From an uncultured Tissierellia bacterium (GTDB lineage: Bacteria > Bacillota > Clostridia > Tissierellales > Tissierellaceae): DNA of 64,000 nucleotides. Below the pieces are notes generated by a model, which saw only the letters and a list, made by a program, of their open reading frames with translations, was not told the origin of the DNA and did no database searches. The stretch covers positions 186,001-250,000 of the forward strand of contig CAMIXG010000001.1 in NCBI GenBank assembly GCA_946402705.1, given 5' to 3'. The position numbers were made by a program, and so were the translations under genes. Numbering within the stretch: position 1 is the first letter of the stretch; every line of letters begins with the position of its first letter. Below, in pieces: positions 43,282-50,812 of the stretch.

Positions 43282-44095
43282 CCCTTTTAGTAAAATAGTC
43301 TATACTTTCCACCTCTAGTGTATAATCACCCATACCATCTCTTCCTTTTAATCCCTCTCCATGAAAGTCTGAGCCTGCTGTTATTTTAAGTTTATTTTCT
43401 CTGGCAATTTTCATAAAGTACTCGCTTAATTCTTCATCATGCTTAGGATGTATACACTCTACACCTTGTAAATCAAATTTTATAACCTCTAAAAAGTTTT
43501 CTCTGGATAAATCCCCTGGATGGGCTACTACTGTTATGCCTCCAGCATTATGAATATAATCAATAGCATCTGGAACCTTTAGCTTGAATTTTTCTACAAA
43601 GGCTGGTGCATCATTACCTAAATAACTACTAAAGGCTTCTTCCATATCCTTTACATAGCCCTTTTCTATAAGTATATGCCCTATAAGTGGCCTACCTATG
43701 CTTTTATTTTCTCCTCTAGCTCTTACCTCTTCAAAATCTAAATCTACACCTAGAGCATTTAACTTTTCAACTATTTCTATAGCTCTGTTATACCTGTGCA
43801 CCTTTAAATCTCTAGTCATATTTATTATCTTCTTATCTTCATAGTCTATAAAATAACCTAAAATATGAACTTCTTCCCCTCCATGTACACAACTTATCTC
43901 TATACCTGGTATTATCTTTATATTTTTACCTTTAGCAAACTCCATTGCTTCGCTTATTCCATCTATTGTATCATGGTCTGTTATCGCTATTACATCTATT
44001 TTTTTCTCTATTGCCATACTCACTATTTCAGAAGGTGTATTTAGTCCATCTGAAAATGTTGTATGCATATGCATGTCAGTTATAATACTTATCAC
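43274..44095 (-). CDS. PHP-domain phosphoesterase (RNase AM/TrpH-like)
   Basis: The 273-residue protein shows the PHP metal-site motifs: DMHMHTTFSDG, DVIAITDHDTIDG, IIPGIEISCVHGGEEVHILGYFID, VVAHPGDLSRENF and ITAGSDFHGEG. The closest family is YciV/TrpH, a 3',5'-nucleotide bisphosphate phosphatase and 5'-3' exoribonuclease that trims RNA 5' ends. The start is a GTG (44095) after GAGAAGG. It overlaps the downstream PadR gene and lies after spoVS, from which a terminator separates it. Confidence 0.87.
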   Translation of the reverse strand: MISIITDMHMHTTFSDGLNTPSEIVSMAIEKKIDVIAITDHDTIDGISEAMEFAKGKNIKIIPGIEISCVHGGEEVHILGYFIDYEDKKIINMTRDLKVHRYNRAIEIVEKLNALGVDLDFEEVRARGENKSIGRPLIGHILIEKGYVKDMEEAFSSYLGNDAPAFVEKFKLKVPDAIDYIHNAGGITVVAHPGDLSRENFLEVIKFDLQGVECIHPKHDEELSEYFMKIARENKLKITAGSDFHGEGLKGRDGMGDYTLEVESIDYFTKRGE

Positions 44096-44210
44096 CGCTA
44101 CCTTCTCTTATTCTTGAGTCTATTTATTTTTTTCTTAGCTTCTATTATAACCCTAATAAAAATTTACTACAAATTTTTTGATTAAAATTTTATCTTATTA
44201 TAATAAAAAA

Positions 44211-44243
44211 TAAAAAAAATCTACCTATATGGTAGATTTTTTT
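44211..44243 (-). terminator. Terminator of the rny-spoVS unit
   Basis: Minus strand AAAAAAATCTACC-ATATA-GGTAGATTTTTTTT immediately after the spoVS stop codon. Confidence 0.9.
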
Positions 44244-44504
44244 CTATCTTGGTTCAACTATTAGTTTAATAGCTGTTCTTTCTTCACCGTCTATCGTAAT
44301 GTCTGTAAATGCTGGAATACATATTAGGTCAATTCCACTTGGAGCAACAAAGCCTCTAGCTATTGCTATAGCTTTGATAGATTGATTCAAAGCCCCAGCC
44401 CCTATTGCTTGAATTTCTGCACTTCCTTTTTCTCTTAAAACACCTGCAAGAGCTCCTGCAACAGAATTTGGTACTGATTTAGCTGATACTTTTAATACAT
44501 CCAT
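44244..44504 (-). CDS. spoVS: Stage V sporulation protein S
   Basis: The 86-residue protein is a near-typical SpoVS: MDVLKVSAKSVPNSVAGALA, AIGAGALNQSIKAIAIARGFV and DLICIPAFTDITIDGEERTAIKLIVEPR, an Alba-like fold. In Bacillus it affects spore coat assembly and septation; it is found mainly in endospore-forming lineages, and the gene follows rny in many of them. GAGGAGG precedes the ATG. It supports an endospore-forming ancestry but does not prove that this strain sporulates. Confidence 0.96.
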   Translation of the reverse strand: MDVLKVSAKSVPNSVAGALAGVLREKGSAEIQAIGAGALNQSIKAIAIARGFVAPSGIDLICIPAFTDITIDGEERTAIKLIVEPR

Positions 44505-44546
44505 TGTAATGCCTCCTCTTAACTATAAATTTTATATTTTATAAAT

Positions 44547-46091
44547 TTACTTAGCGTATTCAATAGCCCTAGTTTCTCGAATGACATTTACTTTGATTTG
44601 TCCTGGGTAATCTAATTCTTGTTCTATTCTATTACCTATGTTTCTTGCCATATTTACGATTTCACTTTCAGATACATCTTCAGGTTTTACAAGTATTCTA
44701 ACTTCTCTACCTGCCTGTATTGCAAAAGATTGCTCTACTCCTTCAAATGAGTTTGCAATTCTTTCTAAAGTTTCTAAACGTTTGATATATAGCTCTAAAG
44801 TTTCTCTTCTAGCTCCTGGTCTAGCTGCCGATATAGCATCTGCTGCCTGAACTAATATAGCTTCTATTGTAGATGGTTCAACATCACCATGATGTGCTTC
44901 TATACCATGGATAACCTCTTCCGACTCACCATATTTTCTGGCTAAGTCTACACCTATCTCAACATGCGGTCCTTCCACTTCATGGTCTATTGATTTACCT
45001 ATATCATGAAGTAGTCCTGCTCTTTTTGCTATTTTTTCATTAGCTCCAATTTCAGCTGCCATCATACCTGCTAAATGTGCAACCTCTATAGAATGTTTTA
45101 ATACATTCTGACCATAAGATGTTCTATATTTTAATCTACCTAGATACTTGATAAGTTCTGGATGAAGACCATGAACATTTGTATCAAATGCTGCTTGTTC
45201 TCCTTCTTCTTTTATCATAAGATTAACTTCATCTTCAGCCTTTTTAACCATTTCTTCTATTCTAGCAGGATGAATTCTACCATCTACGATTAGTTTTTCT
45301 AGAGATATTCTAGCAACCTCGCGACGAATAGGATTAAATCCTGATAAAACTACTGCTTCTGGAGTGTCATCTATTATTAAGTCAATTCCTGTTAAAGTTT
45401 CAAGAGCCCTTATATTTCTACCCTCTCTACCTATAATTCTACCTTTCATCTCATCGTTTGGTAAATTTACAACTGTAACAGTTGTTTCTGCAACATGGTC
45501 GGATGCATATCTTTGAATTGCTGTAGATATAATTTCCCTAGCTTTCTTATCTGCTTCTTCTCTAGCTTTGCTTTCCATCTCTTTTATCATTATTGCTGAT
45601 TCTTGTACTATTTCTTTTTCAATATTACTTAGTAATAAATTTTTAGCCTCTTCACTAGTAAGACCAGATAATTTTTCCAACTGTTCAAGCTGTTCTTTAT
45701 ATATATCATCTAGCTTAGTTTCTCTAAGATTTAGTTCTTCTTCTTTAGAACTTAGATTTTCTTCCTTCTTATCTATCATCTCAGATCTACGATCTACAGT
45801 TTCCTCTTTAGTTATAATTCTTTTTTCAAAATTTTGCAATTCTAGCTTGCTCTTTTTGATTTCATTTTCTGCTTCGGTTCTTCTCATATGAACTTCTTCT
45901 TTAGCTTCTAATAGTAGTTCTTTTTTCTGAGATTCTCCTTCTCTAGCTGCATTTTCTATTGTTCTCTTAGCTATTTCTTCAGCGCTGTTTAGTTTTCCTT
46001 CAGCTATATTCTTTCTTATAATAAATCCTATAATTATTCCAACTAACGCGCCAATAACTACAAATAGTATTTCGATTTCTAACACCTCCAT
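44547..46091 (-). CDS. rny: Ribonuclease Y
   Basis: RNase Y is the membrane-bound endonuclease that starts mRNA decay in Firmicutes. In 514 residues it has an N-terminal membrane helix, a coiled coil (about 30-195), the KH domain [28 protein letters not shown] and the HD domain [24 protein letters not shown] followed by [13 protein letters not shown]. The ATG at 46091 lies immediately in front of a strong GGAGGTG; the codon at the normal distance is an in-frame ATC at 46076, which would give the family-like N-terminus [12 protein letters not shown]. Either start is possible. spoVS follows. Confidence 0.96.
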   Translation of the reverse strand: MEVLEIEILFVVIGALVGIIIGFIIRKNIAEGKLNSAEEIAKRTIENAAREGESQKKELLLEAKEEVHMRRTEAENEIKKSKLELQNFEKRIITKEETVDRRSEMIDKKEENLSSKEEELNLRETKLDDIYKEQLEQLEKLSGLTSEEAKNLLLSNIEKEIVQESAIMIKEMESKAREEADKKAREIISTAIQRYASDHVAETTVTVVNLPNDEMKGRIIGREGRNIRALETLTGIDLIIDDTPEAVVLSGFNPIRREVARISLEKLIVDGRIHPARIEEMVKKAEDEVNLMIKEEGEQAAFDTNVHGLHPELIKYLGRLKYRTSYGQNVLKHSIEVAHLAGMMAAEIGANEKIAKRAGLLHDIGKSIDHEVEGPHVEIGVDLARKYGESEEVIHGIEAHHGDVEPSTIEAILVQAADAISAARPGARRETLELYIKRLETLERIANSFEGVEQSFAIQAGREVRILVKPEDVSESEIVNMARNIGNRIEQELDYPGQIKVNVIRETRAIEYAK

Positions 46092-46135
46092 TTTTATTTA
46101 GTTTTCAAATTTCATTTTAAAATTCATAACATATT

Positions 46136-46182
46136 AAAAAAATTATTAAATACTAGCACAAAAATACAATTCTAGTATTTAT
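46136..46182 (-). terminator. Probable terminator of the split SbcCD cassette
   Basis: Minus strand AAATACTAG and CTAGTATTT enclose a 15-base loop and are followed by AATAATTTTTTTAAT, about 40 bases after the last gene of the cassette. Confidence 0.6.
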
Positions 46183-46221
46183 TTCATTTTATTACTAATT
46201 TATGATGATGTCAAGCTTGAA

Positions 46222-46875
46222 TCACTCGTCATTCTCACTAATAATACTTGTACCATTCTCCATTTTTACAGTATATGAGGTGTTTCCAATAGATGCCAAA
46301 AAATTGTCATGTGTAACCATTATAATTTGTCTATCAAATAAATCTGAATTCTGTTTCAAAAAGTCTGAAACATTATAAATATACTCTCCACTAACATGTT
46401 TTGCAGGCTCATCTAGTATTAGAGGCCCTAAGATTTTTGGCCTATGGGTTTCTAAAAATGCTATCCTAAGGGCAAGAGAGACAACATCTATAACCCCTCC
46501 ACCCTTAGAGTGCTCTGGTTCTAATTTTACTTCCTTGCCCTCCATCTGAGTTACTATATAAAATTTAGCACTGGGTCTGCCCCTAAGTTCTTCTATTTCT
46601 ATCTTAAAATCCATTTCTTCTTCAAATACAAACTGAAGACACTTACTGACTATGGTTTCAATTTGAACCTTGGCTTGATTCCTAGCATATTCGGAAGTTT
46701 TCTGAAAGAGTATATTGACCTTTTCTATAAGTTCTACATTTAACTTTAGCTCTGTAATCTGTTTTTCATTAGACTCAATTCTTTCTTCCACCTTTTCCTT
46801 TTTGCCATTTTCTCTAGCCAAGTATAGTTTAGAATCATCTATTACTTTCTTTAATTCTTCTAAATTACTTATCAT
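46222..46875 (-). CDS. Walker-B half of a split SbcC/Rad50-like ATPase
   Basis: The 217-residue protein starts with a coiled coil (about residues 4-60) and continues as the C-terminal lobe of a Rad50/SbcC ATPase head. Visible are an ABC-signature-like HSKGGGVIDVVSLALRIAFL (122-140; SKGGG instead of LSGGE), Walker B GPLILDEPAKHVS (150-162) and the H-loop IIMVTHDN (175-181). It has no Walker A, which is supplied by the 47112-48563 gene. The gene follows the 80-residue coiled-coil gene after four bases, with GGTGATAG before the ATG. By analogy it would complete the head domain in trans; this is inference from motif complementarity. Confidence 0.85.
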   Translation of the reverse strand: MISNLEELKKVIDDSKLYLARENGKKEKVEERIESNEKQITELKLNVELIEKVNILFQKTSEYARNQAKVQIETIVSKCLQFVFEEEMDFKIEIEELRGRPSAKFYIVTQMEGKEVKLEPEHSKGGGVIDVVSLALRIAFLETHRPKILGPLILDEPAKHVSGEYIYNVSDFLKQNSDLFDRQIIMVTHDNFLASIGNTSYTVKMENGTSIISENDE

Positions 46876-46879
46876 ACTA

Positions 46880-47122
46880 TCACCCTATTAAATCTTTAGG
46901 TAAATTATTATTCGCCTCATTAAATAAGTCTTCTATCTCAGTGGATAGTTTTTCTATTTCATTTTCTAAATCTTCTGGCCTTATATTTAATTTATCTAGT
47001 TCTGCAACTATTTCTTTCTCTTGTTTTTCTAACTGCTCAAGTCTAGCTTCAGCTTGATATTTTAAACTTTTAGCCTTGTCCAAATCTTTTTTTAATTCAT
47101 TTAATCTATCTTCATAGTTCAT
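46880..47122 (-). CDS. 80-residue coiled-coil protein of the split SbcCD cassette
   Basis: The whole product (NYEDRLNELKKDLDKAKSLK, then EARLEQLEKQEKEIVAELDK) is heptad-patterned coiled coil with an acidic C-terminus and no catalytic motif or cysteine. The ATG lies inside the last codons of the Walker-A gene (11-base overlap) with GGAGG nearby, and the Walker-B gene begins four bases after its stop. Its place corresponds to the ascending coil after the zinc hook in an intact SbcC, so it may be a detached arm segment that bridges the two halves. No independent family was recognised. Confidence 0.75.
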   Translation of the reverse strand: MNYEDRLNELKKDLDKAKSLKYQAEARLEQLEKQEKEIVAELDKLNIRPEDLENEIEKLSTEIEDLFNEANNNLPKDLIG

Positions 47123-48563
47123 AATTTTCCTCCAAAAATTTACTCATGACACCTTGCACATGTTCATGGCTGATTTTACTTAAACATAAAGGACAAGTTT
47201 CTGCCTTTTCAAGCAAAGCTCCATACTCTTTAAGTATTTTATCTATCTCTAGTTCTCTTTCTTTTAAATATTTGCTTCCAAGTTTCCTACTCTCTGTATT
47301 TGATAGATAGGCTTGCCTTAGATTTATGAGTTTCTCCGTAAGCATTTTCTTACTCTCTAACTTGTCTAAACCTTTAGAAACACCATCTAGCTTTACAAAT
47401 TTTTCTATATAGACCTCACCATTGGATAGACTGGTCTTATTGTCCTTATATAATTTTTCCAGCATACATAGCTGCCTATATTTATCAATTTGTTTATTTA
47501 AAAGCTCAGAATTTATTTTTTCTATATTTTTAAACTTAGAAACTATCTCTACTGATTTCTTTTTCTCACTAGCCAAATTTTTAAGTTGGACATCTTTTAA
47601 ACTTAAAAATTTTACCCTATCTATTAAATTTTCCACTGCTCCAGTTTTTTCTAGTGAAGTATCTAAGTTTTTACATTTGGATAATATATCCTCCTGAAGT
47701 TTTTTACCCTCTATATTTTCTAAGGTTTTTACTTGTAAGTTTTGTAGATTACTAGTTCTATAGATTTTAAGTTCTAGATCCTTCATTTCACTTTCTAGTT
47801 TTTCTATAGACTTTAATTTATCTAACGTTTCCAAGTTTTTATTTTTTAAGTCTACATTTTCCCTATTAGCTTTTTCCAAGTCTTCCAGTCTTGCCCTTAG
47901 TTTTTGTTTTTCTTCTATCTTGATGTAAATCAAGTCCAATTTCTCTATAGATCTACTAAGCTTTTCCAAATAGTCATATGACTTTAACTCTTCTTCCAAA
48001 GTCTGATTATCTGCACTCAAAGCATTTAGTTTAATATTTAGATTTCGATTATCCTTTAAACTTTCCTTAAGAGCATCATCTATAATATTAGCACCTACTA
48101 ACCTGCCTATAGAACTAGCTTTTACAGAAGGTTTTTCCGATATTAAAAATGGACCTTCCAATTGCTCTGCAAGATTTATACTCCTTGATTCTTTTTGATC
48201 AAGCTCTAACTTATCTATCCCTATAGCCTGACTTACCTCAAGTGGAACTCCGCTTCCAAAACCTTCATAGGTTTCTTTTTCTTCTCCATTATAGATGTTG
48301 TATTGATTTTTACTCTTATCTCTATATCTTTCAACCCTTACTCCATTATTAAGTGAGATAGTAACACTACAACTATCTTCTCCATCTCTCATAAAATAAT
48401 CTCCAAGTGGCTCATTATATAAAACCCATTTTATCCCTCTAAGAACTGATGTCTTACCACTATCTGAAGGTCCAACTATTATATTTAACTTGTTATCAAA
48501 TTTTAAAACTGTATTTTTATGAGACTGGAAATTTTTAAGGGCAACCTCCGTTATATATTTCAC
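47112..48563 (-). CDS. Walker-A half of a split SbcC/Rad50-like ATPase with terminal zinc-hook motif
   Basis: The 483-residue protein opens with an AAA_23-type head: VALKNFQSHKNTVLKFDNKLNII and Walker A VGPSDSGKTSVLRGIKWVL (about 31-49), a Q-loop region around DQKESRSINLAEQLEGPF, then about 280 residues of coiled coil. It ends 23 residues after CPLC (C457/C460), the CxxC of a Rad50 zinc hook. Signature and Walker B motifs are missing and are encoded by the separate gene at 46222. The start is a GTG overlapping the nuclease stop (GTGA), preceded by GGGAGATGG. Clostridia and phages have comparable split or short Rad50-like proteins; whether this exact layout is described I cannot check. Confidence 0.87.
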   Translation of the reverse strand: MKYITEVALKNFQSHKNTVLKFDNKLNIIVGPSDSGKTSVLRGIKWVLYNEPLGDYFMRDGEDSCSVTISLNNGVRVERYRDKSKNQYNIYNGEEKETYEGFGSGVPLEVSQAIGIDKLELDQKESRSINLAEQLEGPFLISEKPSVKASSIGRLVGANIIDDALKESLKDNRNLNIKLNALSADNQTLEEELKSYDYLEKLSRSIEKLDLIYIKIEEKQKLRARLEDLEKANRENVDLKNKNLETLDKLKSIEKLESEMKDLELKIYRTSNLQNLQVKTLENIEGKKLQEDILSKCKNLDTSLEKTGAVENLIDRVKFLSLKDVQLKNLASEKKKSVEIVSKFKNIEKINSELLNKQIDKYRQLCMLEKLYKDNKTSLSNGEVYIEKFVKLDGVSKGLDKLESKKMLTEKLINLRQAYLSNTESRKLGSKYLKERELEIDKILKEYGALLEKAETCPLCLSKISHEHVQGVMSKFLEENYEL

Positions 48564-49546
48564 TTTATTTCCATCTCCCTCATTTGTATTTCAGCTATCC
48601 TTCTCAGGGCTTCCTTTCTAACCTCTTCTTCAAAATTATCTAGATTGGAAACTTCCAGCAATATATCATTTATATCCATTTTTTCAAAATCCAAAGACTC
48701 ATCTATAGTTTGCTTAAACTCAAATAATCTTTCTCCCTTAAATACTGCATTCTCCATTTTTTCCCTATCTAAAACTTCTTCTCCTGGTTTAGCGCATTTA
48801 AGCTGGATACTTTTAATATCTATGCCTTTTTCATTCAAGTCCATCATTATAATTTCAGGCCTTCTCTTAAGTTCTGCTAAAGAATTACTTACCCTAGCCA
48901 AGGATCCTGGATTTATAAAGTATTTTCCATCTATATTTATGATTCCAAATCCACTATGATAATGTCCACATAGGGTTATATCTGCTGGTGTATCTTTTAT
49001 TTCATCTATAACTGTATGATTCACAGTTTTTATAAAATGTTTTTCTAAAAGCAAGCCATGAACCATATGAATAGAATAATCTACTTCTTCTAAGATTTCT
49101 TTAGGCTTATAATATTCTGCCCTTCGCTCCCCATCTATACCAAATATATAGGGTTGACCAGTTAATTGGGCTTTTATTCCATCTTTTTCTAAAACTATCA
49201 AATCATTTGCATTTATAAGTTTTATAGTTCCAATTGTATTTAAAAGACTTATGACAGTTCTATTTATAGTTTTTGGATTATGTCCATATATATCATGATT
49301 ACCACTTATCATATAAATAGGTTTATCAATTTCCATTAAAATTTTTACAAATCTATTTACTATGGAAACAGATACATCTGGTCTATCTAATAAGTCTCCT
49401 CCATGAAAGACAAAGTCTACATTTTCCCTTATTGCAATATCTCTTATTTCCTTAAACTTCTCCTCTATAGAATCTACAAATATATCCTTTCTATTTGCAG
49501 GATTATTTCCCCTTATATGTGTATCTGTAAAAAATAAAATTTTCAT
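48560..49546 (-). CDS. SbcD/Mre11-like metallophosphoesterase nuclease
   Basis: The 328-residue protein has the five phosphoesterase motifs of Mre11/SbcD: ILFFTDTHIRG, VFHGGDLLDRPD, IYMISGNHDIYGH, YSIHMVHGLLLEK and DITLCGHYHSGFG, with all metal ligands intact. It lacks the full capping domain length of E. coli SbcD; the C-terminal ~80 residues (VLDREKMENAVFKGERLFEF onward) are helical and could bind the ATPase coils. It is the first gene of the cassette, followed by the three ATPase pieces with overlapping or near-touching ends, and lies just downstream of recA. Together they should process DNA ends or hairpins; this is inferred from family knowledge. Confidence 0.88.
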   Translation of the reverse strand: MKILFFTDTHIRGNNPANRKDIFVDSIEEKFKEIRDIAIRENVDFVFHGGDLLDRPDVSVSIVNRFVKILMEIDKPIYMISGNHDIYGHNPKTINRTVISLLNTIGTIKLINANDLIVLEKDGIKAQLTGQPYIFGIDGERRAEYYKPKEILEEVDYSIHMVHGLLLEKHFIKTVNHTVIDEIKDTPADITLCGHYHSGFGIINIDGKYFINPGSLARVSNSLAELKRRPEIIMMDLNEKGIDIKSIQLKCAKPGEEVLDREKMENAVFKGERLFEFKQTIDESLDFEKMDINDILLEVSNLDNFEEEVRKEALRRIAEIQMREMEIK

Positions 49547-49596
49547 AAATACTTCCTCTTTCTTAACTTAGAATACCTACTCCTATATAATCTCAT

Positions 49597-49632
49597 AAAA
49601 ATATGCCTAAATCTACATTTAGGCATATTTTT
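49597..49632 (-). terminator. Terminator of recA
   Basis: AAAAATATGCCTAAAT and ATTTAGGCATATTTTT form a 16-bp stem with a 4-base loop. It separates recA from the SbcD-like cassette. Confidence 0.9.
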
Positions 49633-49646
49633 ATATTTATTTATTT

Positions 49647-50720
49647 TTATTTTTCGTCTTTTTTATCTTCTTTTTTCTCTTTTTCAATTATTTCTCCAGT
49701 TTCTGGTACAACTGTTTGTCCATCATCTGGTATTAAATTATTAGCCACTCTTATTTTATATTCAATTTCATTTGCTATCTCTGGATTTTCAACTAGGAAA
49801 TCTTTAGAATTTTCCCTTCCTTGTCCTAGTCTATGTTCTCCATAACTATACCAAGAACCAGCCTTATCTACTATTCCACTATTAACTCCAACATCTAAAA
49901 TATTTCCCTCTCTAGATATTCCTTCTCCATACATTATGTCAAACTCAGCAGTTTTAAAAGGAGGAGCAACCTTATTTTTTACAACTCTTATTCTAGTTCT
50001 ATTTCCTATCATTTGGTCCCCTTGTTTAAGAGTTTCTATTCTTCTTATATCCATTCTAACACTGGCATAGAATTTTAAGGCTCTACCACCAGTTGTTGTT
50101 TCAGGGCTTCCAAACATAACTCCAACTTTTTCCCTAAGTTGGTTTATAAATATTATAGTTGCATTTGATTTGTTAACTGCTCCAGCAAGTTTTCTAAGAG
50201 CCTGTGACATCAATCTAGCTTGAAGACCAACATGGCTATCTCCCATTTCTCCTTCTATCTCAGCCTTAGGTACTAGGGCTGCTACAGAGTCTATTACTAG
50301 TAAATCAACTGCACCACTTCTAACTAATGCCTCTGCTATCTCAAGGGCTTGTTCTCCTGTATCTGGTTGGGATACTATTAGGTTTTCTATATCCACACCT
50401 AGTTTTTTCGCATATGTTGGGTCAAGGGCATGCTCTGCATCTATAAATGCTGCTATACCTTCTTTTTGGGCTTCTGCTATAACATGTAGTGTAACTGTAG
50501 TTTTACCAGAGGATTCTGGTCCATAAATCTCTATTATTCTTCCTCTTGGCAGACCACCTAATCCTAGTGCTATATCTAAATCTAAAGCTCCCGTAGGAAT
50601 AACTTCTAAATTTAGTTTTGCACCTTCTCCAAGTCTCATTATTGAGCCTTTACCAAATTGTTTTTCTATTTGACTTAAAGCCAAGTCAACGGCTTTTTGT
50701 TTTTCTTCTAATTCACTCAT
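49647..50720 (-). CDS. recA: Recombinase RecA
   Basis: RecA forms filaments on single-stranded DNA, exchanges strands and triggers LexA self-cleavage. The 357-residue protein shows [14 protein letters not shown], Walker [38 protein letters not shown], the L2 loop [37 protein letters not shown] and a charged K/E/D-rich C-terminus. The upstream region holds a good promoter, a LexA box and a small hairpin between the GGGAGGG site and the ATG. The cinA-recA pairing is conserved. Confidence 0.98.
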   Translation of the reverse strand: MSELEEKQKAVDLALSQIEKQFGKGSIMRLGEGAKLNLEVIPTGALDLDIALGLGGLPRGRIIEIYGPESSGKTTVTLHVIAEAQKEGIAAFIDAEHALDPTYAKKLGVDIENLIVSQPDTGEQALEIAEALVRSGAVDLLVIDSVAALVPKAEIEGEMGDSHVGLQARLMSQALRKLAGAVNKSNATIIFINQLREKVGVMFGSPETTTGGRALKFYASVRMDIRRIETLKQGDQMIGNRTRIRVVKNKVAPPFKTAEFDIMYGEGISREGNILDVGVNSGIVDKAGSWYSYGEHRLGQGRENSKDFLVENPEIANEIEYKIRVANNLIPDDGQTVVPETGEIIEKEKKEDKKDEK

Positions 50721-50723
50721 ATT

Positions 50724-50748
50724 TATTATCCAGTAAACTGGACCCTCC
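50724..50748 (-). promoter_or_regulatory. recA ribosome binding site with hairpin spacer
   Basis: The minus strand reads AAGGGAGGG, then TCCAG-TTTA-CTGGA (5-bp stem, 4-base loop), then TAATAAAT and the ATG. Unfolded, the Shine-Dalgarno sequence is 22 bases from the start codon, too far. With the hairpin folded the effective distance is about eight bases. There is no alternative start codon in frame in between. Confidence 0.6.
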
Positions 50749-50756
50749 CTTCATAT

Positions 50757-50770
50757 AGAACTTACGTTCG
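50757..50770 (-). promoter_or_regulatory. LexA (DinR) box of recA
   Basis: CGAACGTAAGTTCT matches the Gram-positive SOS box CGAACNNNNGTTCG at all specified positions except the last. It lies a few bases downstream of the predicted transcription start, a position where LexA would block elongation or clearance. Confidence 0.85.
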
Positions 50771-50778
50771 ATATATAT

Positions 50779-50807
50779 AATATATACTAATATTTTCTTT
50801 TAGTCAA
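50779..50807 (-). promoter_or_regulatory. recA promoter
   Basis: TTGACT and TATATT separated by 17 bases on the minus strand, just upstream of the LexA box. Confidence 0.75.
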
Positions 50808-50812
50808 TCTTA

